A stretch of 64,000 nucleotides of DNA, taken from the NCBI GenBank assembly GCA_963725185.1, contig CAVRXO010000006.1, forward strand, positions 1,178,001 to 1,242,000, given 5' to 3'. Both the position numbers and the translations under genes were made by a program. Numbering within the stretch: the stretch's first letter is position 1; every line of letters begins with the position of its first letter. Of the stretch, positions 33,663 to 42,089 are shown one piece after another. This DNA is from VAZQ01 sp963725185 (GTDB lineage: Bacteria; Pseudomonadota; Alphaproteobacteria; Rhizobiales; Xanthobacteraceae). The notes beneath the pieces are model-generated. The model was not told the origin of the DNA and did no database searches. It saw only the letters and a list, made by a program, of their open reading frames with translations.

Positions 33663-34180
33663 TGGATTTCATCGCCAGCCTGTTCGCGCGCACCCCGCCC
33701 AGCATCTCGGAGGCGACCTCGGGCGATGCCGCCGACTTGGCGGCGCTGCACGGCGCGTCCTTCCACCGCGGCTGGAGCGAGGACGAGTTCGAGCGGCTCC
33801 TGGCCGATCGCGCCATCGTCGCCCACCGGGTGACGATCGGCCGCCGGCTGGTCGAATTCATCATCTCGCGCATCATCGTGGGCGAAGCGGAGATCCTGTC
33901 GGTCGCGGTCGCGTCCTCGCACCGCGGCAAGGGGCTGGCGGGGCAAATGCTCAACCAGCATCTGCGCCGGCTCGCCGGATTTGGCACCCGCACGGTCTTC
34001 CTCGAGGTCGGCGAAGGCAATACGCCCGCCAATCGGCTCTATCAGCGCGCCGGCTTCCGCCAGGTCGGCCGCCGCGAGGGCTATTATCCGGACCGCGCCG
34101 ACAAGAACCGGCAAGGCAATTTTCCAGGCCAGGTCAGCCGGCCCGCGGCGGCGCTGGTGCTGCGCTGCGAGCTTCCCTGA
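33659..34180 (+). CDS. rimI: Ribosomal protein S18-alanine N-acetyltransferase RimI-like
   Basis: GNAT acetyltransferase that in E. coli modifies ribosomal protein bS18 at its N-terminus. 173 residues from MMDFIASLFARTPPSISEA. Core: ALHGASFHRGWSEDEFERLL, ILSVAVASSHRGKGLAGQML (acetyl-CoA loop, H-R-G-K-G), VFLEVGEGNTPANRLYQRAG and GRREGYYPDR, which is characteristic of RimI. Overlaps tsaB by four bases. Functional assignment follows the conserved tsaB-rimI pairing. Confidence 0.92.
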   Translation: MMDFIASLFARTPPSISEATSGDAADLAALHGASFHRGWSEDEFERLLADRAIVAHRVTIGRRLVEFIISRIIVGEAEILSVAVASSHRGKGLAGQMLNQHLRRLAGFGTRTVFLEVGEGNTPANRLYQRAGFRQVGRREGYYPDRADKNRQGNFPGQVSRPAAALVLRCELP

Positions 34181-34308
34181 ACCGAGGCGGCGGGATGCGG
34201 CGGGCGACCGAGCTTGCCAGCAAAGTGCCGAACAGGCATCTTCGCCGCGCCCCGGGATTTTCCCGGGAACGTCTGCAGCACACATCTCTTCATCCGGGAG
34301 GAAGTCCG

Positions 34309-35700
34309 ATGCGCCTGCGTGCCTCGTTGCTGGGCTTATGCCTGTTCGCCGTCACCGCCGATGCGGCCCTTGCGGCCGGTCCTTATGCGTTCGTCACCGG
34401 CCGCCGCGATCCGCGCATCTATGCGATCGATCTCGGCGCGGCCCTCAAGCCCGCCAACAACAACACCCCCAATGCCATCATCAGCCGATCCTGGGTCGGC
34501 CCGCGCCGGCTCGACGGCGTGCTGCTGGGGGATCCGGCCAATATCGTGCTCAGCCCCGACGGCAAGGTCGCCTATGTGATGAACCATCACGGACAGGTCT
34601 CCAACTCGGAATTCCTCCAGCACGGCGGCCGCGCCAGCGTCTCGGTCATGGACGTGAAGAAGATGCTGCAGAAGTCCTCCGACAATACCGATGCGGCGGT
34701 GGTCAAGGTGATGGACGGCGGCTGGTTCGGCGGCGTCGGCCTCTTGCCGCTCAAGAGCCCCGCCCTGCTGCTCACCAGCGCCTCCGAGGGCTGGCTGACC
34801 GAGGACGGCTCGAACCGCATCACCATCATCGATCCCAAGAGCGGAGCCTTTGTGGGGCAGATCCAGATGCCGGTGAAGGGCGAGGGCGTGCGGCAGCTGC
34901 GGCCCGATTGTCCGCAGATTGACGTGCCCTGGAAGGGCGGCCCGCCGCCCACCAACGTGTATCTGGCGCCCGCGAAGGAGTTCGGCTGCTGGCCGGATCC
35001 CGAATCGCTTGCACTCGGCAAGGGCAGCGACGGCAAGTCCTATCTGTTCTCGGGCAATGCCGGCACCGAGGACGTCTCGGTGATGGACCTCGACCAAGCC
35101 CTCAAGGGCGTTCCGGTGGTCGAGGTCGCGCCGCGCATCACGGTCCAGTCCGGCCCGTTCGGGATCGCCGCCAGCCCCGACGGCAAACTGATCGCCGTCA
35201 CCTCGCGCGAGACCAACCTGGAGGACGCCGAGGGCAATACGATCTCGATCATCGACGTGGACTTGGCGCGTCAGGGCAAGCCGGGCGCCGAAGCCGCCCG
35301 CGTGCAGGTCGGCACCGACGATCCCAAGGGCGAGACCCGGCCGTTCGCGGTCGCCTGGACGCCCGATGGCAAGCAGATCGTGGTGGCCAATTTCCACACC
35401 AACAATCTTTCGATCGTCGATGTCGGCCTGGCGCTCGCCAAGAAGCCCGGTGCCGAAGCCGCCCGCATCCCGCTCACCCGCAGCGACAACGAGCCGGCGC
35501 GGCCGAAGGGCGTGGCCATCACCGCCGATGGCCGCTATGCGGTCGTGGCCGGCGGCAACAACACCATCAAGGCCTCCGCCACCAACCTGACCGGAACCGC
35601 CTTCGTGGTCGACCTGCAGAAGAAGGCCCAGGTCGCCACCGTGGCCAATGTGGGCATCGATCCCTACGGCGTCGCGATCCTGGACAAGGCGGGGAAGTAA
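34309..35700 (+). CDS. Secreted YncE-like beta-propeller protein
   Basis: 463 residues: signal peptide (MRLRASLLGLCLFAVTADAALA) then repeated propeller blades, each with a strand pattern like NIVLSPDGKVAYVMNHHGQ, GIAASPDGKLIAVTSRETN, AVAWTPDGKQIVVANFHTN and GVAITADGRYAVVAGGNNT. The S/T-P-D-G-K repeats are typical of 40-residue-repeat YncE/lactonase-like propellers. No catalytic role can be assigned; ligand or protein binding in the periplasm is likely. ATG 34309 has GGGAGGAAG upstream. The frame is open far upstream through rimI and tsaB, and that extension is rejected. Confidence 0.88.
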   Translation: MRLRASLLGLCLFAVTADAALAAGPYAFVTGRRDPRIYAIDLGAALKPANNNTPNAIISRSWVGPRRLDGVLLGDPANIVLSPDGKVAYVMNHHGQVSNSEFLQHGGRASVSVMDVKKMLQKSSDNTDAAVVKVMDGGWFGGVGLLPLKSPALLLTSASEGWLTEDGSNRITIIDPKSGAFVGQIQMPVKGEGVRQLRPDCPQIDVPWKGGPPPTNVYLAPAKEFGCWPDPESLALGKGSDGKSYLFSGNAGTEDVSVMDLDQALKGVPVVEVAPRITVQSGPFGIAASPDGKLIAVTSRETNLEDAEGNTISIIDVDLARQGKPGAEAARVQVGTDDPKGETRPFAVAWTPDGKQIVVANFHTNNLSIVDVGLALAKKPGAEAARIPLTRSDNEPARPKGVAITADGRYAVVAGGNNTIKASATNLTGTAFVVDLQKKAQVATVANVGIDPYGVAILDKAGK

Positions 35701-35822
35701 GACGAACGGTCGTTGCCAGAACACGGCCACATCGTCATGGCCGGCGCAATCCGGCCATCCCCGCCTTGCGGCCTTATGACCCGGCGATCCATCCTCTTCG
35801 CAAAATGCTCTGGACTGGTTGG

Positions 35823-36032
35823 TTAGGGACGCAGGGCGTTTCACTCCTTCTCCCCGCGCGCGGGGAGAAGGGGGATGAGGGGGCCTTTCCGCGAGTTTGA
35901 GCCGGTGGGAGCGCCCCCTCACCGGGCCGAGTCCGGGTTTTCCTTCTTGCCGTGTGGCCCTCTCCCCGCGCGCGGGGCGAGGGGCGCCGTGCCCTGCGCG
36001 GCGCTGCACAGCTCGGCCGGCGGCCGGACCAA
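35823..36032. repeat. Family A palindromic repeat, copy 3a
   Basis: CACTCCTTCTCCCCGCGCGC hairpin, GGATGAGGGGGCC, then CGCCCCCTCACCGGGCCGAG and the second hairpin CTCTCCCCGCGCGCGGGGCG, followed by a unit-specific tail GCCCTGCGCGGCGCTGCACA. The next copy at 36041 carries the same tail, so the pair is a tandem duplication. The 667 bp gap between the propeller and DUF72 genes holds only these. Confidence 0.8.
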
Positions 36033-36040
36033 ACTGATCA

Positions 36041-36281
36041 GGGAAGCAGGGCGTTTCACTCCTTCTCCCCGCGCGCCATCAGGGCATTTACGCCCGTCTT
36101 CGACGGGCTATGGAGAAGGGGGGATGAGGGGGCCTTTCCGCGAGTCTGAGCCGGTGGGAGCGCCCCCTCACCAGGCCGAGTCCGGGTTTTCCGCCGTGCC
36201 GTGTTGCCCTCTCCCCGCGCGCGGGGCGAGGGGCGCCGTGCCCTGCGCGGCGCTGCACAGCTTGGCCGGCGGCCGGACTAT
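36041..36281. repeat. Family A palindromic repeat, copy 3b, with nested hairpin insert
   Basis: Same as copy 3a, but the tip of the first hairpin is replaced at about 36075-36112 by a segment with two stems: AGGGCATTTACGCCC and GCCCGTCTTCGACGGGC, ending CTATGG. The same insert, with one base changed, sits at the same place in copy 5 (41998-42035) in reverse orientation. Confidence 0.75.
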
Positions 36282-36367
36282 ACGAAGGTGATGGACCCGC
36301 GGGTCAAGCCCGCGGGTGGCGAAAGAGATGAATTCCACCCGACTGAAACATGCTCTAACGCCGCCGC

Positions 36368-37150
36368 TCACTTGAGCTCCGCCAGCAGCGCCTGGGCGGC
36401 GGCGGGGGCGCGTACTTTGGCGCCCGAGATCATGTAGATGAACACGTCGCGTTTGGCCTTTGGTGCCGCGGGTGCAAGCGTGGCGAGATCGGCCGGCGCG
36501 CCGCCGTCCGCGAAGGTGCGCGCGCGCGTGGCCCAGGTCTTGAGGTCGGCGGCCGCGTAGCCGGTTGCGATCTCCTCATCGGTGCGCTGCAGGCGCAGAT
36601 AGAGGAAGTCGCTCGTCGCATCGGCGATCAGCGGATGCGAGGGCGAATTAACCAGCACGATCGCCACCGCGCGCTCGCGCATCAGGGTCACGAACTCGGG
36701 TACGCCAAAGCTTTGGTGCCGGACCTCGACCGCATGGCGGATGGGGCGGCCATCGATGACCTGCGGCAGGAGAGCGAGGAAGGCCGCGAAGTCGGCGGGC
36801 TCGAACGCCTTGGTGGGCGGCAATTGCCAGAGCACCGGGCCGAGCTTGGACTTGAGCTCCAGCACGCCGCTGCCGAAGAACCGCTCGATCGAGGGTCCGG
36901 CCTCCGCCAGCACGCCGCGATGGGTGGTGAAGCGCGGCCCCTTGAGCGAGAACACGAAATCATCCGGCGTCTCCGCGGCCCAGCGCCGGAAGCTTTCCGG
37001 CTTCTGGCTGCCGTAGAAGGTGCCGTTGATCTCGATGCTGGTGACGGCGCGGCTGGCATGCTCGAGCTCGCGCGCCTGCGTCAATCCTTGCGGATAGAAG
37101 GTGCCGCGCCAGGGCTTGAACACCCAGCCGCCGATGCCGACCCGGATCAC
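36368..37150 (-). CDS. DUF72 family protein (YecE-like)
   Basis: TIM-barrel-like protein of unknown function. 260 residues from a GTG start, MIRVGIGGWVFKPWRGTFYP, the DUF72 N-terminal motif (G-x-x-G-W-x-x-x-x-W-x-G-x-F-Y-P). Others are EINGTFYGSQKPESFRRWA, FSLKGPRFTTHRG, LGPVLWQLPPTKAF, AVEVRHQSFGVPEFV and a C-terminal VFIYMISGAKVRAPAAAQAL. The conserved Y, K, R and H residues suggest an enzyme, but none is established. It stands alone after the repeats and is followed upstream by the IalB gene on the same strand. Confidence 0.92.
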   Translation of the reverse strand: MIRVGIGGWVFKPWRGTFYPQGLTQARELEHASRAVTSIEINGTFYGSQKPESFRRWAAETPDDFVFSLKGPRFTTHRGVLAEAGPSIERFFGSGVLELKSKLGPVLWQLPPTKAFEPADFAAFLALLPQVIDGRPIRHAVEVRHQSFGVPEFVTLMRERAVAIVLVNSPSHPLIADATSDFLYLRLQRTDEEIATGYAAADLKTWATRARTFADGGAPADLATLAPAAPKAKRDVFIYMISGAKVRAPAAAQALLAELK

Positions 37151-37182
37151 GGCGCGTCAGCTTTCGGCGTTCAGGCTTGCGC

Positions 37183-37827
37183 TCACTTGCATTCCTGGGA
37201 GGCGCGGTCGACGGCCTGGCTCAGGCCCTTGAGCGAATAGGTGTCGGTCGACTTGGTGCCGTGGCCGGACATGCCCTTGACGGTCAGGTCGCTGCCCTTG
37301 CGCATGGCATCGACCATGCGGGTTTCCTCCGCCACGTTCTTGATCCAGGCGCCGTCGTTCAACGTGTACATGGCGAACTTGTCGGTGCCGATCTCGGCGG
37401 TCGCGTCGGTGCTCGGCTTGAACGGATAGCCGATGATCACCGAAACCTCGTTGCGCACGTTCTCGGCCGGCCGGGTGGAGACGAACACATAGGCCTGGTC
37501 GCGCTTGCGGCCGGCCGGATTGGTCAGCGACGCTTTCGGCTTGGCGATCGAGAAGCACACTTTGCGGCCGCTGGGGGTGGCGAAGTAGGCGCCCCAGTCG
37601 CCGTATTGGCCAAGCAGCATGGGCTGGGCGTCGCCGGACGGCGCCGATGCCGGCGTCGGAGCCGCTGCGGCCGCGGGCGGCTTGGGGGTGGGCTTGGCCG
37701 GAGCCGGTGCTTGCGCCAGCGCCGCGGTGGAAAGCGCGAGGACGGCCGCCAGCGCCGCCGCACCGGCGCGACCATCAAATCCGCGAGCAAAGAGCGAGCC
37801 TCTACCGAGTGAGCGAATCATGTGCAT
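37183..37827 (-). CDS. Invasion-associated locus B (IalB) family protein
   Basis: Exported protein of the IalB family, first described in Bartonella and widespread in Rhizobiales. 214 residues: a signal peptide near residues 15-38, an Ala/Pro-rich linker, then GQYGDWGAYFATPSGRKVCF, the IalB block W-x-x-x-C, and NEVSVIIGYPFKPSTDATAE, MVDAMRKGSDLTVKGMSGHG and TYSLKGLSQAVDRASQEC. Two cysteines (in KVCF and QECK) may form a disulfide. ATG 37827 or ATG 37821 could be the start; both follow GGGGGAAGGGAC. Function outside Bartonella is unknown. Confidence 0.9.
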   Translation of the reverse strand: MHMIRSLGRGSLFARGFDGRAGAAALAAVLALSTAALAQAPAPAKPTPKPPAAAAAPTPASAPSGDAQPMLLGQYGDWGAYFATPSGRKVCFSIAKPKASLTNPAGRKRDQAYVFVSTRPAENVRNEVSVIIGYPFKPSTDATAEIGTDKFAMYTLNDGAWIKNVAEETRMVDAMRKGSDLTVKGMSGHGTKSTDTYSLKGLSQAVDRASQECK

Positions 37828-38069
37828 GTCCCTTCCCCCGCTTGCGCCGGTCCGGCCTCGCCCGAAGTGCAACCAAACGCCATGGAATCCTTACGAATTC
37901 GGCAATGTGAAGGCGGCCAAGCAGGCGCCCTCGGGGAGCGCCGGCGCGGCCGCATCGTACATTTTTTCGGCGCCGTCGGCGACTTGCTCGCTTCCTGCCG
38001 GGCCTTGTCGTCTGGCAATGGCTGCCCAGATTGGGTATGCACGAACCGAAACCCGATTGGCGATCAAGC

Positions 38070-38543
38070 ATGTTCGATTCTTTCCGAAAATTCATGTCCG
38101 ACTTCTCGGCCGGCGACAAGCATCCGAGCCGGTTCGGCGATGACGATTATCGGCTGGCGGCGGCGGCGCTGCTGGTGCATGCGGCCGCGATCGACGGCGA
38201 GGTTTCCCCGGTCGAGCGCGACAAGCTGCATGCCGTCATCAAGCGGCGCTTCGAGCTCGACGAGGAGACCACCAACGACCTCGTCGACGAGGCCACCGCG
38301 GCCGAGCACGAGGCGGTCGACCTCTATCATTTCACCAGCCTGATTAACCGCTCGCTCGACGAAGCCGGCCGCCGCCGCGTGGTCGAGATGATGTGGGAGA
38401 TCGTCTACGCCGACGGCCGCGTCAGCGAGTTCGAGGACAACCTGCTCTGGCGCGCCGCCGACCTGCTCGGCATCTCCTCGCGCGAGCGCATCGAGCTGCG
38501 CCAGCAGGTGGCCGGCGCCCTCGAGCGCGGCGAAGGCGGCTAG
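38070..38543 (+). CDS. TerB-family protein
   Basis: 157 residues from MFDSFRKFMSDFSAGDKHPS. The all-alpha TerB fold (related to tellurite-resistance TerB and to DjlA-like proteins) is shown by RLAAAALLVHAAAIDGEVSP and MMWEIVYADGRVSEFEDNLL, which are two copies of the (A/E)-x-x-x-(A/D)-G-x-(h)-(S/x)-x-x-E metal-binding pattern. Many such proteins occur singly in Rhizobiales and have no link to tellurite. It lies 2 bp upstream of an SDR gene on the same strand, so co-expression is likely. Confidence 0.9.
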   Translation: MFDSFRKFMSDFSAGDKHPSRFGDDDYRLAAAALLVHAAAIDGEVSPVERDKLHAVIKRRFELDEETTNDLVDEATAAEHEAVDLYHFTSLINRSLDEAGRRRVVEMMWEIVYADGRVSEFEDNLLWRAADLLGISSRERIELRQQVAGALERGEGG

Positions 38544-38545
38544 GC

Positions 38546-39328
38546 ATGGCGGCACGCCCCATCACCTTGATCACCGGGGCCTCCGCCGGGATCGGCTCGG
38601 CGCTCGCCCATGTGTTCGCGGCCCACGGCCACGAGGTGGTGCTGGTGGCGCGGCGCGAGCAGCTGCTCGGCAAGCTCGCCGACGACATCGCGGCCGCCGG
38701 CGCCCCGCGCCCGACCGTGCTGCGCGCCGACGTGGCGCGCATCGACGCGGCGCGCCGGATCGGCGACGCGCTCGCGGCCGCCGGGCAAGAGCCGGAGATC
38801 GTGGTCAACAATGCGGGCTTCGGCCTCTCGGGTCCCGCCGACAAGCTCGACCGCGGCGAGCAGCTCGCCATGATCGACCTCAATGTGCGGGCGCTGACCG
38901 ACCTGTCGCTCGCCTTCGTGGACGCGCTCGAGCGCCGCAAGGGCGGCATCCTCAACGTGGCCTCGGTGGCGGGCTTCCTGCCCGGCCCCGGCATGGCGGT
39001 CTATTACGCCAGCAAGGCCTATGTGCTCTCGTTCTCCGAGGCGCTGCATCAGGAGCTCAAGCCCAAGGGCGTGCGGGTCACCGCGCTCTGTCCCGGGCCG
39101 GTGCCGACCGAGTTCCAGGCGCGCGCCGGCATCAACGCCACGAAATTTCCGCGCCGCCTGACCCGCACCGCGGCGCAGGTTGCCGAGGAGGGTTATCGCG
39201 GTCTCAAGGACGGCGAGCGGGTGGTGGTGCCGGGGCTGCCCAACAAGCTGATCACCGTGCTGGTCGGCCTGCTGCCGCGCCGCTACGTCCTCGAAAAAGC
39301 CGCCGCCCGCAACCTCGACCTCAGCTGA
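38546..39328 (+). CDS. Short-chain dehydrogenase/reductase
   Basis: NAD(P)-dependent oxidoreductase of the classical SDR type. 260 residues from MAARPITLITGASAGIGSAL: cofactor motif TGASAGIG near residue 11, NNAGFGLSGPAD near 90, and the catalytic YYASKAY (Y-x3-K) near 153, followed by CPGPVPTEFQARAG. The pattern VARREQLL after the Rossmann strand suggests NADP. Substrate unknown. The start is two bases past the TerB-family stop. Confidence 0.93.
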   Translation: MAARPITLITGASAGIGSALAHVFAAHGHEVVLVARREQLLGKLADDIAAAGAPRPTVLRADVARIDAARRIGDALAAAGQEPEIVVNNAGFGLSGPADKLDRGEQLAMIDLNVRALTDLSLAFVDALERRKGGILNVASVAGFLPGPGMAVYYASKAYVLSFSEALHQELKPKGVRVTALCPGPVPTEFQARAGINATKFPRRLTRTAAQVAEEGYRGLKDGERVVVPGLPNKLITVLVGLLPRRYVLEKAAARNLDLS

Positions 39329-39353
39329 GGTTGTTTGTTGGCAGCCGAGCGGG

Positions 39354-39770
39354 TTGAAAGACAAACCCGCGGCGCGCGTCCGGAGTCCCTCGCCCCGCTT
39401 GCGGGGAGAGGGCAACACGGCACGGCGGAAAGCCAGAACTCGGCCTGGTGAGGGGGCACTGCCACAGGCTCAGACTCGCGGAAGCGCCCCCTCATCCCAC
39501 CCTTCTCCCCGCACGCGGGGAGAAGGAGTGAGAGGCCGTGCGTCCCTGACGGGCGCGGCTGGGCGGTTTTTGTTGAAAGACGAACCCGCGGCGCGCGCAC
39601 GGCGTCCCTCGCCCCGCTTGCGGGGAGAGGGCAACACGGCACGGCGGAAAGCCCGAACTCGGCCTGGTGAGGGGGCGCTGCCACAGGCTCAGACTCGCGG
39701 AAGCGCCCCCTCATCCCACCCTTCTCCCCGCACGCGGGGAGAAGGAGTGAGAGGCCGTGCGTCCCTGACG
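39354..39770. repeat. Family A palindromic repeats, copies 4a and 4b (tandem, 219-bp period)
   Basis: Two nearly identical units start TTGAAAGAC(A/G)AACCCGCGG at 39354 and 39573. Each contains TCGCCCCGCTTGCGGGGAGA, GGTGAGGGGGC(A/G)CTGCCACAG, CCCCTCATCCCACCCTTCTC and the hairpin CCCCGCACGCGGGG, ending AGTGAGAGGCCGTGCGTCCC. They account for most of the 572 bp between the SDR and amidotransferase genes; no gene was found in the rest. Confidence 0.8.
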
Positions 39771-39900
39771 GAGTTCGGCAGTCGTTGAAGGGAAAGACCG
39801 GTGCGTCGCTGGCGGCCATGCTGGCGAAACGGGCCTGCGATGCTGTTTGATTGGGCATGATTTGGGGGGCCGGTGCCCATATGATGATTCATGATTCGCC

Positions 39901-40632
39901 ATGACTGAGCCTTCGGTGACTTCCCCTCCCTCGCCGGCGCCTTGCCTGATCGTGCTGCACCAGGAGAATTCGACGCCCGGGCGGATCGGGCATGCGTTGC
40001 GCGAGCGCGGGGTGCCGCTCGACATCCGCCGGCCGCGCTACGGCGATCCGCTGCCGCGCACGCTCGCGCAACATGCCGGCGCCATCATCTTCGGCGGCCC
40101 GATGAGCGCCAACGATGCCGACGAGTTCGTGCGCCGCGAGATCGATTGGATCGCGGTGCCGCTCAAGGAGCAGAAGCCGTTCCTGGGCGTGTGCCTGGGC
40201 GGCCAGATGCTGGCGCGCCAGCTCGGCGCCAAGGTCACCCCGCATCCGCACGGCCATGCCGAGATCGGCTACTATCCGATCCGCCCGACGCCGCTCGCGC
40301 ACAGCATCTGCGAGCCGTGGCCGGACCATGTCTATCAGTGGCACCGCGAAGGCTTCGAGCTGCCGGGAGACTGCGACCTGATCGCGGAGGGCGACGCTTT
40401 TCCGGTGCAGGCGTTCCGTTACGGGCGCGCCGCCTATGCGCTGCAGTTCCACCCCGACGTCACCCACGCCATCATCTGCCGCTGGACCACCCGCGGCCAC
40501 GAGCGCACGCTGCTCCCCGGCGCCAAGCCGCGCGCCGCCCACTTCGCCGACCGCGCCGTGCACGACCCGCCCGCCCGCGCCTGGCTCGCCGCCTTCCTGG
40601 ACCACTGGCTGCCCGCGCCGGCAGCGGCATGA
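39901..40632 (+). CDS. Class I glutamine amidotransferase (GuaA-like GATase domain)
   Basis: Glutaminase-fold protein that could release ammonia from glutamine or act on a gamma-glutamyl compound. 243 residues from MTEPSVTSPPSPAPCLIVLH. The nucleophile is C98 in FLGVCLGGQMLARQ; the catalytic His/Asp region is LQFHPDVTH with H184. Also present are GAIIFGGPMSANDAD and VYQWHREGFELP. The family is annotated as GMP-synthase-like, but no synthetase domain is attached, so the acceptor is unknown. It stands alone between two repeat-rich gaps. Confidence 0.92.
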   Translation: MTEPSVTSPPSPAPCLIVLHQENSTPGRIGHALRERGVPLDIRRPRYGDPLPRTLAQHAGAIIFGGPMSANDADEFVRREIDWIAVPLKEQKPFLGVCLGGQMLARQLGAKVTPHPHGHAEIGYYPIRPTPLAHSICEPWPDHVYQWHREGFELPGDCDLIAEGDAFPVQAFRYGRAAYALQFHPDVTHAIICRWTTRGHERTLLPGAKPRAAHFADRAVHDPPARAWLAAFLDHWLPAPAAA

Positions 40633-40640
40633 GGCACCAC

Positions 40641-40701
40641 TTGTCCCGGGACCGTCACAACCGCCGGAGTCTCGGAAGGTCCCGGCTCAAGGCCGGGACA
40701 C
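40641..40701. repeat. Family B repeat, copy 3 (left part of a composite)
   Basis: TTGTCCCGGGACCGTCACAA, then CCGCCGGAGTCTCGG and AAGGTCCCGGCTCAAGGCCG. It is shortened relative to copies 1 and 2 and is followed immediately by the family C element. Confidence 0.7.
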
Positions 40702-40702
40702 C

Positions 40703-40808
40703 GTAGGGCGCAATCGCTTTATTGCGCCGATCGGCCGCGCGCCGTCACGCGGGGTCGGCTTTGGGCAACCTTCTTGGAAAGCGGCGCAATAAAGCGATTG
40801 CGCCCTAC
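40703..40808. repeat. Family C element with perfect 27-bp terminal inverted repeats
   Basis: The left arm at 40703-40729 begins GTAGGGCGCAATCGCTTTAT, and the right arm at 40782-40808 is its exact reverse complement. About 52 bp lie between. The size (106 bp) and perfect ends look like a miniature mobile or REP-type element. It separates copy 3 from a half copy of family B. Confidence 0.8.
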
Positions 40809-40823
40809 GAACTTGGCCCAACC

Positions 40824-40862
40824 GCCGAGTTTCGGACGGTCCCGGCTCAAGGCCGGGACAAG
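40824..40862. repeat. Family B repeat, right half only
   Basis: ACCGCCGAGTTTCGG, then ACGGTCCCGGCTCAAGGCCG and GGACAAG. It matches the right arm of copies 1 and 2. The left arm is missing here. Confidence 0.65.
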
Positions 40863-41137
40863 GTCTCTGCGGCCTATTCAAGAAACGCATAGGATTCCGG
40901 CCTGTCGGCGCGGGAAAATCACCTTGTTAGTTGTTAATTGCAGGAAATAAACAAGTAACCGTGGTTATGATCTTCGCTGGAGCCATGCATCTCGGGCGGG
41001 CGGCGCAAGGCCTACGACCATCCTAAAATCAAAGCCCGGCGCGGTTTCCCGTCCGGGCGCAATTCCTCAGTTTCAATTTCACGGATAATCTGATTCGTAC
41101 GAGCGGGTCAACCATAAGATCACAACGGCAAGCCGGA
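40863..41137. other. Intergenic stretch without recognised gene
   Basis: Between the family B half repeat and the HD-domain gene. It is locally AT-richer around 40920-40970 (TTAGTTGTTAATTGCAGG). A small hairpin GCCCGGCGCGGTTTCCCGTC lies near 41034. No coding sequence was recognised. Confidence 0.4.
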
Positions 41138-41760
41138 TCATTCAGCTAGCCGCATTTGCGCAATTCCCTCCTGCTCCAGCGCATCGACGATCTCGCCGAG
41201 CTCGTCGGCGAGCTGCCCGGGCAGATGCGTCCTGAACGCCTTGGCCAGCTCGCGGTAGTGCCAGAGCGTATCCTGGCGGGAGGCCTTGAAGCGGCTCCAG
41301 ACTGCCGCGCCGACGTCGGGCTTGCGCAGGTCGCGCAGGATCGCGCGCGCGTTGTGGATCTTGTCGGCGAGCGAGACCAGCAGCGCGTCCTTTGTCGGCC
41401 GCGCCGAGGTGCTCGACATAGCGCGTCTTGCGCAGATGCCAATCCTCCTTGGGCTGGCCGGCCGAGGCGTTGACGGTGCTGTCCGAGCAGGCGCGCACGA
41501 TATCGGCGACGCGGGCGCCGAAGCGGTTGCGGATGTCGGCAAGGCGGGGCTCCCCGCCCTGGTCCTCGACCGCGTCATGCAGCAGCGCCGCGATCGCCAT
41601 GTCCTCGCAGCCGTCGTATTCGAGCACGGTGGCGGCGACCGCCAAGAGATGCGCGATATAGGGCACGCCGCTGCCCTTGCGCAGCTGCCCGCCATGCACA
41701 TGGGTGGCGTAGATGCAGCGCGCGGTCGAAGCGGTCGGTGAGGGCGGTGGCGTTGGGCAT
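41138..41760 (-). CDS. HD-domain phosphohydrolase, RelA/SpoT hydrolase-like (two apparent +1 frameshifts)
   Basis: Metal-dependent HD hydrolase of the small SpoT-like type (MESH1-like). Joining three frames gives about 206 residues: MPNATALTDRF, then IYATHVHGGQLRKGSGVPYI, AIAALLHDAVEDQGGEP (the HD motif) and VNASAGQPKEDWHLRKTRYV, then DALLVSLADKIHNARAILRD and ALEQEGIAQMRLAE. Extra bases lie near 41718-41727 and in the AAA run near 41389-41391. HHGG-, HD- and LADKIHN-type motifs are complete, so the enzyme is probably active if the shifts are errors. The substrate may be (p)ppGpp or another nucleotide. Confidence 0.82.
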
Positions 41761-41865
41761 GTGATCTCCGATGGCGCGATCCAGGGCGTCGCGGGCCCGA
41801 GGTTACAGCAGATTGGGGGCGGTTCGATGCCATGACGCCGAGCCAAGCAACGCCCTCGCGGGTGG

Positions 41866-42074
41866 GCACCCGGCGCCCCTCGCCCCGCTTGCGGGGAGAG
41901 GGCAACGCGCACTGGCGAAAACCAGGACTCGGCGTGGTGAGGGGGCGTTTCCGCGGGCTCAGACTCGCGGAGGGGCCCCCTCATCCCGCCCTTCTCCATA
42001 GCCCGTCGAAGACGGGCGTAAACGCCCTGATGGCGCGCGGGGAGAAGGAGTGAGAGGCCGTGCGTCCCTGACTG
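41866..42074. repeat. Family A palindromic repeat, copy 5, with nested hairpin insert (reverse orientation)
   Basis: CCCCTCGCCCCGCTTGCGGG, GGTGAGGGGGCGTTTCCG, CCCCCTCATCCCGCCCTTCT, then the insert CCATAGCCCGTCGAAGACGG...GCGTAAACGCCCTGATGG at about 41998-42035, and GGAGAAGGAGTGAGAGGCCG. Fills the gap between the HD-domain gene and purM. Confidence 0.8.
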
Positions 42075-42089
42075 GATTGCGCGGCTGCG

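Noticed and set aside
33334..35700. 788-residue ORF covering tsaB, rimI and the propeller gene
   Set aside because: Only the part from 34309, with a signal peptide and ribosome binding site, has protein-like content; the rest is a shadow of tsaB and rimI.
34336..36009. Long minus-strand ORF opposite the beta-propeller gene
   Set aside because: Shadow with Gly/Arg/His-rich translation; the plus strand shows clear propeller repeats.
38070..38543. Tellurite resistance determinant
   Set aside because: Only a generic TerB-fold protein is present, with no other ter genes; the name does not imply resistance here.
39354..39770. CRISPR array
   Set aside because: Repeats are long (219 bp period), palindromic and without unique spacers; no cas genes in the window.
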